A stretch of 64,000 bases of DNA from CAYURP01 sp964447175 (GTDB lineage Bacteria > Zixibacteria > MSB-5A5 > SM23-73-2), in the NCBI GenBank assembly GCA_964447175.1, contig CAYURP010000004.1, positions 1-64,000 of the forward strand, written 5' to 3'. Below are positions 36,935 to 44,586 of the stretch, one piece after another. Under the pieces are notes generated by a model, which was given only the letters and a program-made list of their open reading frames with translations, was not told where the DNA came from and ran no database searches. The first letter of the stretch is position 1; each line of letters opens with the position of its first letter. The position numbers were made by a program, and so were the translations under genes.

Positions 36935-39187
36935 ATGAATTTAGTCATAGTGGAGTCTCCTACCAAAACTAAAACTCTGAAAAAATTTTTGGGTCAGGGC
37001 TGGGAGGTGGATGCCTCCAAAGGGCACATAAAGGATCTTCCCCAGAGGAAACTGGGAGTGAAGGTGGAGGATGATTTCGATCCGGAGTATGTAATTATAA
37101 AAGGGAAGAAGGGAATCATTCAAAGTCTCAAGAAATCGGCAAAGAAGGCTTCCAAGGTATATCTGGCACCTGATCCGGACCGGGAAGGCGAAGCCATTGC
37201 CTGGCACATCTCCCAGGAAATAGGGAAAATCAATCCTGAGGTTTACCGGGCCTCGTTTAACGAGATCACAAAACAAGCGGTGATGAACGGGATCAGGGAT
37301 GCAGGCCCGATTGACCTGAACAAAGTCCAGGCACAGCAGGCTCGAAGAATCATGGACCGATTGGTGGGTTACAAGGTGAGTCCGCTTTTATGGAAAACCA
37401 TTTACCGGGGATTGAGTGCGGGAAGGGTACAATCTGTAGCCTTGCGTCTTGTCTGCGAGAGGGAACGGGAGATTAAAGAATTTGATCCTCAAGAATACTG
37501 GTCCATAATAGCTCTTCTGGAAACCCCAAAAAAAGAAAATTTCACAGCTAAATTATTTAAGGTGGACCAGAAACAGATTGAAATAATAACTCAAGATGAG
37601 GCTTCAGCTTTAGTTAAAGATATCCAGGGGAAAAAATTTCAGGTTATAGAGGTAAAAACTCAAAGAAGAAGGAAAAGCCCTTACCCCCCCTATATTACCA
37701 GCACCCTGCAGCAAGATGCAGCCAGAAGACTTTATTTCCCTTCTCGAAAAACCATGATGATTGCCCAGCAGCTGTATGAGGGAGTGGAGTTAGGAGAAAA
37801 AGGGAGCGTGGGTTTGATAACCTATATGAGAACCGACTCGGTAAGAGTGGCAGACACTGCCATGGCAAAAGCCAAGGGTTTTATCCAAGAAGCTTATGGT
37901 GAAAATTATCTCCCTTCCAAACCCAGGAGATTCAAATCTCCAAAAGCTGCCCAGGAAGCTCACGAAGCCATTCGTCCCACCTCCCTGGAATATGCCCCGG
38001 AGAAAATAGAAAAATACCTTTCCAGGGATCAATCCAGACTGTATCAGCTTATCTGGTCTCGTTTTCTTGCATCCCAGATGAGCGATGCCCTGTATGATCT
38101 CACCTCGGTGGATATTCAGGCTGATAGGTATCTTTTCAGGGCGTCCAGCTCGGTTTTAGCTTTTGATGGTTTCCAGAAAGTCTATATGGATGTAAAGGAA
38201 AACGGTCCGGAGGAGGAAAAAGTAACTTTACCTCAACTTCAGGAGGGGGAAAAACTTCATCTTTTAAAATTAACCCCGGAGCAGCACTTCACCAAGCCGC
38301 CTCCCAGGTTCACCGAAGCCAGCTTAATAAAGGAGCTTGAGTCCAAGGGGATCGGGCGTCCCTCAACCTATGCCCAGATAGTATATACTATCAAAGAGAG
38401 AAAATATGTCTCAACCGAAAAGAGAAAGATTTATCCCACAGATCTGGGAGAGATGGTCAATAAGATCCTGGTGGAGAAGTTCCCTAAGATTTTCAACGTT
38501 AACTTCACTGCTGATATGGAGGCAGAACTGGATAAAATCGCTGAGGGAGAACATAACTGGATTAAGGTATTAAGGGATTTTTACACCCCGTTCAGCGCTA
38601 CCCTGGAAAAGGTGGAAAAAGAGAAATCCGAGATAAAGAAACAAATAGAGGAAAAAACAGATGTGATGTGTGAAAAATGCGGGAGCCCCATGGTTATAAA
38701 ATGGGGCAGAAATGGCAAATTTTTAGCTTGCTCCGCTTATCCTGAGTGCAAAAACACCAAGCCTTTAAACTCCAAGGAGGACGAGGCTTTGGTACAGGGG
38801 GAAAAATGTGAGATCTGCGGCGCTCCCATGATTTTGAAAACCGGGAGGTTCGGCAAGTTTTTAGCCTGTTCCCGTTTTCCGGAATGCAAAAGCACCAAGC
38901 CCTTTTCATTGAAAATAAAATGCCCTAAAGAGGGATGTGGAGGGGAGATAGTCGAGAAAAAAACAAAAAAGGGCAGGTTTTTTTATGGATGTTCCAATTA
39001 CCCCAAATGTGATTTTGCCAGTTGGTACAAACCAGTTGCGCAAAGATGCCCCAAGTGCGGGGCTGATTTTTTAGTGCTCAAAAAAACTAAAGCTCAAGAC
39101 GAAATCCTTCAATGCCTTAAGTGTAAATACGAGAAAGCTTTTGAGACTCCAGCCCCCGAGTTAACTGAAAAAGATGCAGAAGCTTGA
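36935..39187 (+). CDS. topA: DNA topoisomerase I
   Basis: I start it at MNLVIVESPTKTKTL, with GGTGG just upstream; a TTG at 36917 and ATG at 36923 are also in frame. TOPRIM domain (LAPDPDREGEAIAWH), core strand-passing domain with the active-site tyrosine at residue 297 in LITYMRTDSVRV, and KGIGRPSTYAQIV. Four C-terminal zinc-ribbon cysteine sets follow (CEKCGSPM, CEICGAPM, CPKEGCGGE and CPKCGADF). It relaxes negative supercoils. The end overlaps xerC by 14 bases. Confidence 0.96.
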   Translation: MNLVIVESPTKTKTLKKFLGQGWEVDASKGHIKDLPQRKLGVKVEDDFDPEYVIIKGKKGIIQSLKKSAKKASKVYLAPDPDREGEAIAWHISQEIGKINPEVYRASFNEITKQAVMNGIRDAGPIDLNKVQAQQARRIMDRLVGYKVSPLLWKTIYRGLSAGRVQSVALRLVCEREREIKEFDPQEYWSIIALLETPKKENFTAKLFKVDQKQIEIITQDEASALVKDIQGKKFQVIEVKTQRRRKSPYPPYITSTLQQDAARRLYFPSRKTMMIAQQLYEGVELGEKGSVGLITYMRTDSVRVADTAMAKAKGFIQEAYGENYLPSKPRRFKSPKAAQEAHEAIRPTSLEYAPEKIEKYLSRDQSRLYQLIWSRFLASQMSDALYDLTSVDIQADRYLFRASSSVLAFDGFQKVYMDVKENGPEEEKVTLPQLQEGEKLHLLKLTPEQHFTKPPPRFTEASLIKELESKGIGRPSTYAQIVYTIKERKYVSTEKRKIYPTDLGEMVNKILVEKFPKIFNVNFTADMEAELDKIAEGEHNWIKVLRDFYTPFSATLEKVEKEKSEIKKQIEEKTDVMCEKCGSPMVIKWGRNGKFLACSAYPECKNTKPLNSKEDEALVQGEKCEICGAPMILKTGRFGKFLACSRFPECKSTKPFSLKIKCPKEGCGGEIVEKKTKKGRFFYGCSNYPKCDFASWYKPVAQRCPKCGADFLVLKKTKAQDEILQCLKCKYEKAFETPAPELTEKDAEA

Positions 39188-40154
39188 GACCCAAATCAAG
39201 AGATTTATATTCCACCTTAAAACTGAGAAAAACTGTTCCACTCATACTTTGATCTCGTATCACAATGATCTCATTGATCTTTTTGAATATCTAAGCATTG
39301 TAAAAGAACTTAAACACATTGATCCTTCTAAGATAAAGAGAAATGAATTAAGAAGCTTCCTTGTTTATATGAAGCAAAAAGGATTATCTAATAGAAGTAT
39401 TATACGTAAAATATCAGCCATAAGGTCTTTTTATAGGTTTCTATTTAGAGAGGGGAAAATCAAATCTGATCCATCTTCTTATATATTGACTCCCAAAGTG
39501 AAAAAAATGCTGCCCGAGGTTTTGACATCTGGTGAGATGGAAAATGTCTTTAATTTACCATATTTTAAAGACCCCCAACTCTTAGAAAGAAGGAAGCTTT
39601 GGCTTCTTCGTGATTTGGCGATTCTTGAGGTATTCTATAGCACTGGAATGAGACTGGATGAGCTGACTCAGCTGGATGTTTCCTCTTTTGATTTTAATGG
39701 AGAGACTGTCCGGGTTCTGGGTAAAGGGAAAAAAGAGAGAGTGATCCCTGTGGGCCGAAAGGCATTGAAAGCTTTGAGAATCTACCTTGATGAAAGAAAA
39801 AGGCTTTCTTTTTTAGAGAACCAGGCGGTTTTCATCAATAAGTTTAAAAAAAGACTATCCTCCAGAAGTATCTCCCGAATAGTCAAGAAATATCTGTCTA
39901 AAATCACCGAGAAAAAAAAGATTTCTCCCCATATTATCAGGCATAGCTTTGCCACCCATCTTCTGGATGCTGGAGCTGATCTTATGGCAGTAAAGGAGCT
40001 TTTGGGCCACAAAAAACTCTCCACCACCCAGATTTATACTCACGTAACAATGGATAGATTGAAAAAGGTTTACAGACAGGCTCATCCGAGAGCAGAGAAG
40101 GAAATCTCAGTTAGAATGCAAGGGAAACAAAAATTTTCTGGAGCGAAAAGATGA
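39174..40154 (+). CDS. xerC: Tyrosine recombinase XerC-like
   Basis: An N-terminal SAM-like DNA-binding domain is followed by the catalytic domain with the complete set R160 (GMRLDEL), K184 (GKGKKERVIP), H253 and R256 (SPHIIRHSFATHL), H279 (LLGHKKLSTTQ) and Y288 (QIYTH). Spacing equals XerD. Position in topA-xerC-hslV-hslU is the conserved housekeeping context, so this is chromosome-dimer resolution rather than a mobile-element integrase. Confidence 0.94.
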   Translation: MQKLETQIKRFIFHLKTEKNCSTHTLISYHNDLIDLFEYLSIVKELKHIDPSKIKRNELRSFLVYMKQKGLSNRSIIRKISAIRSFYRFLFREGKIKSDPSSYILTPKVKKMLPEVLTSGEMENVFNLPYFKDPQLLERRKLWLLRDLAILEVFYSTGMRLDELTQLDVSSFDFNGETVRVLGKGKKERVIPVGRKALKALRIYLDERKRLSFLENQAVFINKFKKRLSSRSISRIVKKYLSKITEKKKISPHIIRHSFATHLLDAGADLMAVKELLGHKKLSTTQIYTHVTMDRLKKVYRQAHPRAEKEISVRMQGKQKFSGAKR

Positions 40155-40675
40155 AATCCACTACCATTATCGGGGTAAGACATAAAGGCAAGGTAGCCAT
40201 TGGTGGGGATGGGCAGGTGAGTTTTGAGAATACCATATTGAAACATAATGCCAATAAGTTGCGTAAGTTATTCAACAACAAAATATTGGCTGGTTTCGCT
40301 GGTGCCACAGCCGATGCCTTCACCCTTTTTGAAAGATTTGAATCTAAAATCGAGAAATACCACGGTAACCTCCCGCGAGCAGCTGTGGAGTTGGCTAAAG
40401 ATTGGAGAACCGACAAATATCTCAGAAGACTTGAAGCTCTTTTGGCTGTGCTGGATAAAGAATACGCCCTGATCATCTCCGGAAATGGGGATGTGATCGA
40501 AAAGGATGATGGGATAGTAGCTATTGGATCCGGGGGACCCTATGCTCTGGCTGCTGCCCGAGCCTTGAAGGAGTTCTCCGATCTGGATGCCAAAGGGATC
40601 GTTAAAAAATCCCTGGAGATCGCTGCATCTATCTGTGTTTATACTAATCAGAACTTTTTTATAGAGGAACTTTGA
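40151..40675 (+). CDS. hslV: ATP-dependent protease subunit HslV
   Basis: The mature N-terminal threonine is most likely T4 of MKSTTIIGVRHKGKVAIGGDGQVS. NTILKHNANKLRKL, GFAGATADAFTLFERFE and IGSGGPYALAAARAL are standard HslV motifs. 174 residues. It forms the dodecameric peptidase that HslU caps. Its start overlaps the xerC stop in ATGA. Confidence 0.97.
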   Translation: MKSTTIIGVRHKGKVAIGGDGQVSFENTILKHNANKLRKLFNNKILAGFAGATADAFTLFERFESKIEKYHGNLPRAAVELAKDWRTDKYLRRLEALLAVLDKEYALIISGNGDVIEKDDGIVAIGSGGPYALAAARALKEFSDLDAKGIVKKSLEIAASICVYTNQNFFIEEL

Positions 40676-40700
40676 TCCCAACCCGGAACAGGAGAAGCAA

Positions 40701-42065
40701 ATGAAGGAACTTACTCCTCAGCAAATAGTAGCTGAACTGGACAAATATATCATCGGCCAGGACAAAGCCAAAAAATCTGTAGCCATAGCCCTGAGAAACA
40801 GATGGAGACGTCAGCAGGTAAAAGGGGATTTAAAAGACGAGATACTGCCCAACAACATCGTTATGATAGGACCCACCGGAGTAGGTAAAACCGAAATCGC
40901 ACGGAGATTGGCTAATCTGGCCAATGCTCCATTTATTAAGGTAGAAGCCTCAAAATATACTGAGGTGGGCTATGTGGGAAGAGACGTTGAATCCATGGTC
41001 AGAGACCTGACCGATCTGTCTGTGAGTATGGTCAAAAGGGAAAAGGCTGATCAGGTCAGCAAGAAGGCTGAGTTTTTAGCTGAGGAAAGGATTCTGGATT
41101 TGCTTCTGCCTCTCCCGCCTAAAAGGAAACAGGCGAATCACTCCAATTTGTCCTCGGATATTGAGGAGAATATGGAAAATAAAAGGGAAAGGACAAGAGA
41201 AAAACTCAGGGCACAACTGCACCAGGGAAAACTGGGCAACCGTTATGTGGAGGTTCAGAGAAAAGATGAAAGGTTTCCCATTATCGAGGTTTTTTCCCCT
41301 CAGGGAATTGAGGAGCTGGGGATCAACTTCCAGGAGATGTTTTCGGGAATGATGCCCAAAAAGACCAAAAGAAGAAAGGTGACAGTGGATGAAGCTAAAA
41401 GGATTTTGACACAGGAGGAGATCTCCAGGCTCATCGACATAGATGAGGTGATCACTGAAGCCATCAACCGGGTGGAAAACTCGGGGATAATTTTTGTGGA
41501 TGAGATAGACAAAATCGCCGGGGAGAAAGCTAAAGAAGGACCGGATGTGTCCCGGGAAGGAGTTCAGCGTGATCTTTTGCCCATTGTTGAGGGAACATCG
41601 GTGATGACCAAATATGGCATGGTTAAAACCGATCATGTCCTTTTCATAGCAGCGGGTGCATTTCATTCCTCCAAACCGTCCGATTTAATACCCGAGATGC
41701 AGGGAAGGTTTCCGATCAGGGTGGAATTAAATAGTTTAACTACGAAAGACTTCATAAGGATTTTGACTGAACCTAAGAATGCACTGATAAAACAATATAC
41801 AGCACTTTTAGCCACAGAGGGCGTGGAGATCAGTTTCACTTCCGATGCTATCGACGAAATAGCCAGAACCGCCAATCTGGTTAACGATAGAATGGAGAAT
41901 ATCGGCGCCAGAAGACTGCACACCATAATGACCACCTTGCTGGAGGACGTAATGTTCAGAATCCCCGATCTGGATTCAAAAAAGATACGGGTCACCAAGA
42001 AAATGGTAATAGATACCCTGCAGAGTATCGTAAAAGACGAGGACTTGAGCAGGTACATTCTGTAG
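40701..42065 (+). CDS. hslU: HslU unfoldase ATPase
   Basis: AAA+ ATPase of 454 residues: Walker A GPTGVGKT at 57-64, the KVEASKYTEVGYVGRDVESMVRDL pore and sensor region, an I-domain from about residue 110, Walker B IIFVDEIDKIAG, and a C-terminal end in RYIL that docks into HslV. AGGAG lies before the ATG. Co-transcribed with hslV. Confidence 0.97.
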   Translation: MKELTPQQIVAELDKYIIGQDKAKKSVAIALRNRWRRQQVKGDLKDEILPNNIVMIGPTGVGKTEIARRLANLANAPFIKVEASKYTEVGYVGRDVESMVRDLTDLSVSMVKREKADQVSKKAEFLAEERILDLLLPLPPKRKQANHSNLSSDIEENMENKRERTREKLRAQLHQGKLGNRYVEVQRKDERFPIIEVFSPQGIEELGINFQEMFSGMMPKKTKRRKVTVDEAKRILTQEEISRLIDIDEVITEAINRVENSGIIFVDEIDKIAGEKAKEGPDVSREGVQRDLLPIVEGTSVMTKYGMVKTDHVLFIAAGAFHSSKPSDLIPEMQGRFPIRVELNSLTTKDFIRILTEPKNALIKQYTALLATEGVEISFTSDAIDEIARTANLVNDRMENIGARRLHTIMTTLLEDVMFRIPDLDSKKIRVTKKMVIDTLQSIVKDEDLSRYIL

Positions 42066-42098
42066 AGTTGAGAGTTAAAAGTGAAGAGTAGAGAGTTT

Positions 42099-42128
42099 AA
42101 GCGGAGTCCTTAAGGACTCCGCTTTTTT
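42099..42128 (+). terminator. Terminator of the hslVU operon
   Basis: AAGCGGAGTCC and GGACTCCGCTT pair around TTAA, and TTTTTT follows. It is 34 bases after hslU. Confidence 0.92.
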
Positions 42129-42188
42129 GTTTGACTTAAGGAGAAAAAAATTTAAATTGCAGAAAAGATGAAAAGCTATAAAGCAATA

Positions 42189-42360
42189 TTCGGGTCGGGA
42201 GACCCGAAACTACCCGCATCCTTTGCACCGGATAAAGGCAGGTCATCAGAATCTCCATCGAGTAGCGGTAAGTTTTCTGAACGGTCAACTCAACCGGGTA
42301 GAAGTAGGTCTTTTGAAACGCCATCTCCTCCGGGTAGGGGCAGGTCTCCTGACCTGCCTA
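42189..42360 (+). repeat. R1-derived half element and degenerate tandem array before argF
   Basis: 42189-42216 is the right half of an R1 element (hairpin TTCGGGT/ACCCGAA with loop CGGGAG, then CTACCCG). 42330-42358 is a left half (GGCAGGT/ACCTGCC with loop CTCCTG). Between them, units beginning CCGG or CGAG at 42228, 42259, 42294 and 42330 repeat at 31, 35 and 36 bases and resemble decayed left halves. A 76-codon frame crosses this and is not a likely gene. Confidence 0.6.
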
Positions 42361-42379
42361 AAAAAAGAAAGGAGCAAAA

Positions 42380-43285
42380 ATGCCCAAGGATTTTTTGACC
42401 ATAACTGATTTTAATAAAGATGAAATAGCTCAGTTATTTAAACTGGCAAAGGATTTAAAGGGAAAAAAGATTAAACCCCAGCCCCTCACAGGGAAAACTG
42501 TTGCCTGCATATTTCATAAGCCCTCCCTGAGAACAAGGATCAGCTTTGAGACGGGCATCGGAGAGTTAGGTGGAAAATCTTTGTATATCACCGAAAAGGA
42601 GATAGAGCTGGGCAAAAGGGAGTCCATTTACGATGCGGCTAAGGTTATATCCAGGTATGTGGGGATGATCGTAATTCGAACCTTCAGCCACCAGGACGTG
42701 GAGAAGCTGGCACAGCATGCGGACGTTCCGGTGATAAATGCGCTAACGGATCTGCTTCACCCCTGTCAGGTAATGGGGGATATGTTCTCCATTGTGGAGA
42801 AAAAGGGTAAAATGGATGGTTTAACCGTAACCTATCTGGGTGATGGGAACAACGTGTGTAATTCCTGGCTCAATGCCTGCACCAGGTTTCCCTTCAACCT
42901 CAAGATAGGCACATCCAGAAAAACAGAACCTGATAAGAAAATACTGGAAAACGCAAAGAAGGTGGGTTTGAGCAAAATCACTTTGACCTATGATCCAAAG
43001 GAAGCAGTAAAGGATGCGGACGTGGTCTATACCGATGTCTGGGCATCTATGGGACAAAAAGACTTGGCAGAACAAAAGGCTAAGCTCCTGAAAGATTTTC
43101 AGGTGAATACAAAACTTCTGTCCCTTGCTAAAAAGGACTGCCTGGTGATGCACTGTTTGCCTGCCAACCGGGGTGAGGAGATAACTGATGAGGTTATGGA
43201 CGGATCCAATTCAATTGTCTTCGATCAGGCAGAGAACAGGCTCCATATCCAGAAAGCAATAATGGCGAAATTGCTTTCAGGATAA
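42380..43285 (+). CDS. argF: Ornithine carbamoyltransferase
   Basis: Carbamoyl-phosphate motif SLRTRISFE, ornithine-side HPCQVMGD, NNVCNSW and MHCLPANRGEEI containing the catalytic cysteine. 301 residues. It makes citrulline in arginine synthesis. AGGAG lies ahead of the ATG. No other arg gene is nearby, and the following hotdog gene starts 21 bases after it. Confidence 0.95.
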   Translation: MPKDFLTITDFNKDEIAQLFKLAKDLKGKKIKPQPLTGKTVACIFHKPSLRTRISFETGIGELGGKSLYITEKEIELGKRESIYDAAKVISRYVGMIVIRTFSHQDVEKLAQHADVPVINALTDLLHPCQVMGDMFSIVEKKGKMDGLTVTYLGDGNNVCNSWLNACTRFPFNLKIGTSRKTEPDKKILENAKKVGLSKITLTYDPKEAVKDADVVYTDVWASMGQKDLAEQKAKLLKDFQVNTKLLSLAKKDCLVMHCLPANRGEEITDEVMDGSNSIVFDQAENRLHIQKAIMAKLLSG

Positions 43286-43306
43286 TAAACTCTTTGGGAG
43301 AGGAAA

Positions 43307-43741
43307 ATGAAGCTCATAAAAAGATATAGCAACTGCTTTGTCTGCGGCGATAAAAACAAATGCGGCTTGAAGGTGGATTTCTTTGATGAACAGGGTGTGG
43401 CAAAAGCTGAGTATCAAGCCTCGTCTGTTTTCGAGGGCTATAAAGACGTCCTCCACGGTGGCATAATCTCAGCCCTTTTGGATGAGGTGATGATAAAGGC
43501 AGTTTTGGCTAAAGATATTCTTGCGGTTACAGGCTCAATTGAGGTCAAATTCAAACAGCCGGTTAAAATAGGGGAGAAACTGTCACTTGAAGGAAAGATC
43601 ATAGAGCATAAAGGAAGAGTTATCACCACCGAGGGAAAAGCCCTTAAGGAAGACAAAAGTGTAGCAGCTTTGGGCTTTGCCAGATACGTCAAAGCCGACG
43701 ATAGGATGAAGCTTCTCCTGCAGGAAAGCCTGGAAAGCTGA
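43307..43741 (+). CDS. Hotdog-fold thioesterase (PaaI/4HBT type)
   Basis: 144 residues with an N-terminal CFVCGDKNKCGL segment, then DVLHGGIISALLDEVM, the catalytic-loop histidine-glycine-glycine of hotdog acyl-CoA thioesterases, and VKFKQPVKIGEKLSLEGKI. The two CxxC-like cysteines at the start occur in a subset of this family. The substrate is unknown. It probably shares a transcript with argF. Confidence 0.9.
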   Translation: MKLIKRYSNCFVCGDKNKCGLKVDFFDEQGVAKAEYQASSVFEGYKDVLHGGIISALLDEVMIKAVLAKDILAVTGSIEVKFKQPVKIGEKLSLEGKIIEHKGRVITTEGKALKEDKSVAALGFARYVKADDRMKLLLQESLES

Positions 43742-43964
43742 TCCAAATTTATCTCTTTATAATCTAACCCTGCAATAAATGTGAATCCTGTTGCAGGGAT
43801 AATGCCCGCTAATCCTTACATCACTTTTTCCCGTCTCAATACCCTTTTCCTTAATCTCCTTAAACGCAATTAATTACATCACACACCATCTTTATCCATC
43901 GGTTCCTTTATCATCCGGGACACTGGCATATCAATTGCTTTTTATCGGGGTGGAGGGAAAAGCC

Positions 43965-44450
43965 ATGAAATGCTACTTTACAGCAAAACCTGAGTCAACT
44001 GATGAGCCGGGAAAAAAGAGAGTATTGACCTCCTTTGCCATACCCGATCTGGGTGTTTTATTCAGGACCCATTATTCAGGTGAAGTGGATGAATGCAATT
44101 ATATAAGCCTTTTGAAGCTTTTGAAATTCGTCGAGTCAAATCCCAAGGTCTTCGATAATCATAAAATTCAGGTTTACTCCCACGAGCCCCAGATTGTCTA
44201 TCAGGTGAACGGGAAAATCCCCTGTGGCGAGAGGCTGCAAAAGTTAAATGGCTTAGCCCTTTTGTATAAGGCAAAACTCAAGTACTCGCTGGACTGGGTA
44301 CATTTAAAGGATAACAAAGCTGAGAAGGGGATTATAGACCAGCCCCAGACGAAAATCCTACTCCCCCTCAACTTTGATGAATTGGACGATTCGCTTAAAA
44401 AAAGAATGAAACCCAGATCCAATACAAAGCGCTCCCCTTTGTCCATGTAA
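43965..44450 (+). CDS. Unknown 161-residue protein, possible RNase H-like fold
   Basis: I start it at ATG 43965 because GGAGGG lies eight bases upstream; an in-frame TTG at 43935 would add ten residues. Not recognised with confidence. The strand-helix order, with KIQVYSHEPQIVYQVNG followed by ERLQKLNGLALLYKAKLKYSLDWVHLKDNKAEKG, resembles the DSxxVxxQL...N..A core of RNase HI-like domains, but the acidic residues are not in place. The C-terminus is basic. A hairpin without a T-run (43768-43798) separates it from the thioesterase gene. Confidence 0.6.
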   Translation: MKCYFTAKPESTDEPGKKRVLTSFAIPDLGVLFRTHYSGEVDECNYISLLKLLKFVESNPKVFDNHKIQVYSHEPQIVYQVNGKIPCGERLQKLNGLALLYKAKLKYSLDWVHLKDNKAEKGIIDQPQTKILLPLNFDELDDSLKKRMKPRSNTKRSPLSM

Positions 44451-44482
44451 CGTAACTTTCAGTATTTCATTAAATTATCTCC

Positions 44483-44511
44483 TTGACAAATTTCGATTTT
44501 TAGTTAAATTA
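44483..44511 (+). promoter_or_regulatory. Candidate promoter, TTGACAAATT type
   Basis: TTGACAAATT begins at 44483, with AAATTA at the 17-base-spacer position and ATTAT again 20 bases after the hexamer, as at 4636 and 8403. It is 76 bases before the start codon. Confidence 0.4.
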
Positions 44512-44586
44512 TTTTAAAGGACATAATAACCTTGAATCTTATTCTCTATTTGGCATAGAGGATAGAATTTTGAGCGGGGTGAGAAA

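Noticed and set aside
39174..40154. The tyrosine recombinase considered as a phage or island integrase
   Set aside because: It lies in the conserved topA-xerC-hslVU operon and there is no attachment site or mobile cargo beside it.
42228..42360. The 35-base units before argF considered as CRISPR repeats
   Set aside because: Units are contiguous and degenerate, with no unique spacers between identical repeats.
42168..42398. A 76-codon proline/serine-rich frame before argF
   Set aside because: Its low-complexity composition comes from the degenerate 35-base repeats, and it overlaps the argF start in another frame.
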